Shown piece after piece: positions 8,425-9,471 of a DNA stretch of 9,471 nucleotides. Each line of letters opens with the position of its first letter. Positions within the stretch are counted from its first letter, which is position 1. Origin of the DNA: Thermoleophilia bacterium (lineage in GTDB: Bacteria; Actinomycetota; Thermoleophilia; Miltoncostaeales; Miltoncostaeaceae); the NCBI GenBank assembly GCA_016463385.1, contig JAEMRL010000069.1, positions 1 to 9,471 on the forward strand, written 5' to 3'. The position numbers were made by a program, and so were the translations under genes. The notes below the pieces were generated by a model. It made no database searches. It saw nothing but the letters and a program-made list of their open reading frames with translations, and had not been told where the DNA came from.

Positions 8425-8709
8425 CTACGACTCGACGCTCACGCCCTTCCAGAAGGCGACCCGGTCCTTGATCTGCGCCGCCTCGGGCTTGGGCTCGGGG
8501 TAGTACCAGGCCGCCCCGGCGTTGGTCTGCCCGTCCACGACCACGTCGTAGTAGCTCGCGGTGCCCTTCCAGGGGCAGATGCTGGTGGTGGGGCTGTCGG
8601 CGATCAGCGTGGAATCGACCGACGCGATGGGGAAGTAGTGGTTGCCCTCCACCATCACCGTGTCGTCGCTCTCGGCGATCACGGCACCGTTCCAGACGGC
8701 CTTCGGCAT
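8425..8709 (-). CDS. DUF427 domain protein
   Basis: The 94-residue soluble protein matches the DUF427 family along its whole length: MPKAVWNGAVIAESDDT at the start, the hallmark CPWKGTASYYDV (45-56), AAWYYPEPKPEA (66-77) and the closing VAFWKGVSVE. The family is common in actinobacteria, usually one short domain, and its biochemical function is not established. The open frame continues upstream, but the ATG at 8707-8709 is the right start because it matches the conserved N-terminus and follows an excellent ribosome site on the minus strand, GGAGGAGGAG, about six bases away. It is the first gene of the minus-strand operon with the disulfide oxidoreductase. That pairing hints at a redox-related role but does not prove one. 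Confidence 0.9.
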   Translation of the reverse strand: MPKAVWNGAVIAESDDTVMVEGNHYFPIASVDSTLIADSPTTSICPWKGTASYYDVVVDGQTNAGAAWYYPEPKPEAAQIKDRVAFWKGVSVES

Positions 8710-8878
8710 GCGGGCTCCTCCTCCGGGGCGTGCACCCCGGTCGGGCCGGGGCACGGGACCCGGACATCCTGGCAGCGCGGGCCCCCGCGGCGCCCGCGAA
8801 CCCCGGGCGGGAGGGTGCGCTGAAACTCCCTCCACCGCACCTCTGGCCGTCGTCCGCCGAGCCGTCTAAAGTCGGTCG
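8710..8878. other. Intergenic region upstream of the DUF427 operon and the candidate RNA
   Basis: No coding region is convincing here. It must hold the promoter of the minus-strand DUF427 operon and possibly that of the plus-strand RNA. A short inverted repeat, CCGGGG (8723-8728) and CCCCGG (8735-8740), abuts the DUF427 ribosome site and could form a hairpin in its leader. A second one, GGAGGG (8810-8815) with CCCTCC (8828-8833), lies further out; the overlapping GGTGCG (8814-8819) can pair with CGCACC (8836-8841). No strong minus-strand promoter was identified. Confidence 0.4.
8844..8872 (+). promoter_or_regulatory. Weak candidate promoter for the structured RNA
   Basis: TAAAGT at 8867-8872 matches four of six bases of the -10 consensus, and TGGCCG at 8844-8849 lies 17 bases before it as a poor -35 (three of six). 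Transcription would start near 8879, just before the GGAAGGGAGGTGG segment. The A/T-rich hexamer stands out in very GC-rich DNA, but the evidence is thin. Confidence 0.3.
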
Positions 8879-8902
8879 CACTACGGAAGGGAGGTGGTCC
8901 TA

Positions 8903-8935
8903 TTGCATAGTGACTGTAGAGGTGGCAGTAGCTAG
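8903..8935 (+). CDS. Possible 10-codon leader peptide inside the structured RNA
   Basis: A very strong Shine-Dalgarno match, GGGAGGTGG (8889-8897), lies about eight bases before TTG (8903-8905), which opens MHSDCRGGSS and stops at TAG (8933-8935). The 3' half of this frame forms the 5' strand of the main stem, so ribosome passage would disrupt the RNA fold in the manner of an attenuator. The very short length and TTG start keep confidence low. The ribosome-site sequence could instead serve the RNA itself, for instance as a decoy or a pairing element. Confidence 0.25.
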   Translation: MHSDCRGGSS

Positions 8936-9009
8936 GGGCGTGCCCCAGACGCGCAGCTGCAGCGACGGGGACCGAACCACGCCCCTGAGCCAAACCTCTT
9001 CTGCCACCG

Positions 9010-9054
9010 GGGCCCGGGACGGCTTTCTCAAAGCCATCCCGGGCCCTTCTTTCT
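9010..9054 (+). terminator. Strong intrinsic terminator
   Basis: GGGCCCGGGA (9010-9019) pairs with TCCCGGGCCC (9037-9046), a single C/A mismatch follows (9020/9036), and GGCTTT (9021-9026) pairs with AAAGCC (9030-9035) around a CTC loop. The stem has 16 pairs. A pyrimidine tail with six T in eight bases, TTCTTTCT (9047-9054), follows at once. It ends plus-strand transcription before the tRNA gene. On the minus strand no matching T-run follows the stem, so it acts in one direction. Confidence 0.85.
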
Positions 9055-9075
9055 GGTCTACTTCCCTTCCGCCTG

Positions 9076-9148
9076 GCCCCCATCGTCTAGCGGCCTAGGA
9101 CTCCGCCCTTTCAAGGCGGCAGCACGGGTTCGAATCCCGTTGGGGGCA
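9076..9148 (+). tRNA. tRNA-Glu (anticodon UUC)
   Basis: The 73 nt fold into a full cloverleaf. The acceptor stem is GCCCCCA (9076-9082) with TGGGGGC (9141-9147) and discriminator A9148. The D-arm is GTC-TAGCGGCCTAG-GAC, the anticodon stem CCGCC/GGCGG (9103-9107 with 9115-9119) encloses CTTTCAA, and the T-arm is ACGGG-TTCGAAT-CCCGT. The anticodon TTC at 9110-9112 reads GAA/GAG, and the D-arm and anticodon arm closely follow bacterial tRNA-Glu. CCA is not encoded (TGC follows), so it must be added after transcription. No integrase or duplicated 3' end is seen, so there is no sign of an attachment site in use. Confidence 0.97.
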
Positions 9149-9279
9149 TGCCGTCTCCCGGTCCGCTGTCCGGCCTGGGACACCGTGGCCATCGCCCGGG
9201 CATGGGCGTCTGTTGCCATGGCGGTGGCGCGTGGAAGAGGATCGGCGCCGACACGGTGGCGACGGGGTTGGGAAACGCA

Positions 9280-9471
9280 ATGGAACGTCCTAGGGCGATC
9301 TGGCGTGGAGCGGGGACCCTGTTCGGGGCGGCGGCATGGGCGATCGCCCCCGCCGTCGCTGCGGCGGCGTGGTCGGCGCCCCAGGACCTGGTGCCCACGT
9401 CCGGCCTCGAGGCGCACCAGGCGCTTGCCATCGACGCCCGTGGCACGGCGATCGCGCTGCTGGGCTTCGGC
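9280..9471 (+). CDS. Secreted protein, N-terminal part only (cut by window edge)
   Basis: Sixty-four codons are visible and the frame is still open at the end of the window. Residues 1-32 are a signal peptide: basic MERPRAIWRG, a hydrophobic GTLFGAAAWAIAPAVAAAAW stretch, and likely cleavage near WSA. The mature part begins with PQDLVPTSGLEAHQALAIDA and RGTAIALLGFG. A WSAPxDL opening followed by xxxIDAxGxAxxL recalls the first blade of secreted beta-propeller-like repeat proteins that are frequent in Thermoleophilia; this is inference from a short piece. The start ATG at 9280 has GGGA six bases upstream. In-frame GTG at 9256 and ATG at 9202 are possible earlier starts but would put up to 26 poorly hydrophobic residues before the signal peptide. 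It starts 131 bases after the tRNA, and the gap holds no clear promoter or terminator. Confidence 0.7.
   Translation, partial: MERPRAIWRGAGTLFGAAAWAIAPAVAAAAWSAPQDLVPTSGLEAHQALAIDARGTAIALLGFG

Larger units (their letters stand above)
8879..9054 (+). ncRNA. Candidate structured small RNA ending in an intrinsic terminator
   Basis: This stretch has far more pairing than its surroundings. GGTGGCAG (8921-8928) pairs perfectly with CTGCCACC (9001-9008). Inside it, GCT-AGGGGCGTG (8931-8942) pairs with CACGCCCCT-G-AGC (8978-8990), leaving one bulged G. Inside that, CCCC (8943-8946) can pair with GGGG (8967-8970) around CGC/GCG (8952-8954 with 8962-8964). An asymmetric internal loop, TA against CAAACCTCTT, separates the two main stems. 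A strong terminator follows directly. No gene of normal size is in the transcript and a tRNA follows, so it looks like a stand-alone RNA. It does not carry the signatures I know for RNase P RNA, tmRNA, SRP RNA or common riboswitches. The 5' end is inferred and the 3' end is set by the terminator. Confidence 0.5.

Noticed and set aside
6193..8471. Two very long open frames on opposite strands over the SDR and disulfide oxidoreductase genes.
   Set aside because: No recognisable domain, highly biased Gly/Arg/Ala composition, and the true genes have complete catalytic motifs in other frames.
8710..8835. Longer N-terminus for the DUF427 gene, from an in-frame upstream start at 8835.
   Set aside because: The conserved family start MPKAVWNG and a GGAGGAGGAG ribosome site fix the start at 8709; the extra residues are Pro/Arg/Gly-rich.
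8730..9098. Plus-strand open frame of 122 codons through the RNA region into the tRNA.
   Set aside because: It runs through the terminator and into tRNA-Glu, has no ribosome site at its start and no family resemblance.
9076..9148. tRNA-Glu as an integration site for a mobile element.
   Set aside because: No integrase, no repeat of the tRNA 3' end and no compositional change are visible in the window.

Overview
The window is about 70-75% GC, with strong G/C preference at third codon positions, many GTG starts and stop/start overlaps between adjacent genes. The tRNA does not encode its CCA end. Together with an actinobacterial-style L,D-transpeptidase, a DUF427 protein and a secreted protein that opens with a WSAPxDL segment, this suggests a high-GC actinobacterium, possibly of the Thermoleophilia/Solirubrobacterales. 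That placement is inferred from protein style and composition, not from a marker gene.

Layout, left to right. (1) 91-1835, plus strand: a secreted SH3-like plus YkuD L,D-transpeptidase with an altered active-site motif, a small two-helix membrane protein of unknown function, and an alpha/beta hydrolase that overlaps it by 4 bases. (2) 1814-2764, minus strand: a membrane fatty acid desaturase with three histidine boxes, converging on the hydrolase. (3) 2765-2895: a divergent control region with a 37-bp operator-like inverted repeat and a 16-bp GC palindrome beside the next start codon. (4) 2896-7047, plus strand: a tight three-gene operon of an FAD-dependent amine-oxidase-like flavoprotein, a DUF1365 domain fused to a cyclopropane-fatty-acid-synthase-type methyltransferase, and a short-chain dehydrogenase. 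(5) 7044-8709, minus strand: a two-gene operon of a DUF427 protein followed by a dihydrolipoamide-dehydrogenase-like flavoprotein with an intact redox disulfide. (6) 8710-9075: no protein gene of normal size, but a candidate structured RNA of about 176 nt with a textbook intrinsic terminator and an optional 10-codon leader ORF. (7) tRNA-Glu(UUC). (8) 9280-9471: the start of a secreted protein cut by the window edge.

The core is a membrane-lipid-modifying system. The desaturase would introduce a double bond into acyl chains. The SAM-dependent methyltransferase of the CFA-synthase family would act on that double bond. The flavoprotein, DUF1365 domain and SDR would supply redox or tailoring steps. 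Comparable FAD protein/DUF1365/CFA-like gene sets in proteobacteria belong to light or singlet-oxygen responses and, in Rhodobacter, CFA-like methylases lead to methylated unsaturated and furan fatty acids. The methyltransferase here lacks the histidine expected of a classical bicarbonate-dependent cyclopropane synthase, so an unusual methyl-branched or oxidised fatty acid is a reasonable hypothesis. The most novel-looking items are this fusion enzyme with its divergent operator, and the terminator-bearing structured RNA next to tRNA-Glu.
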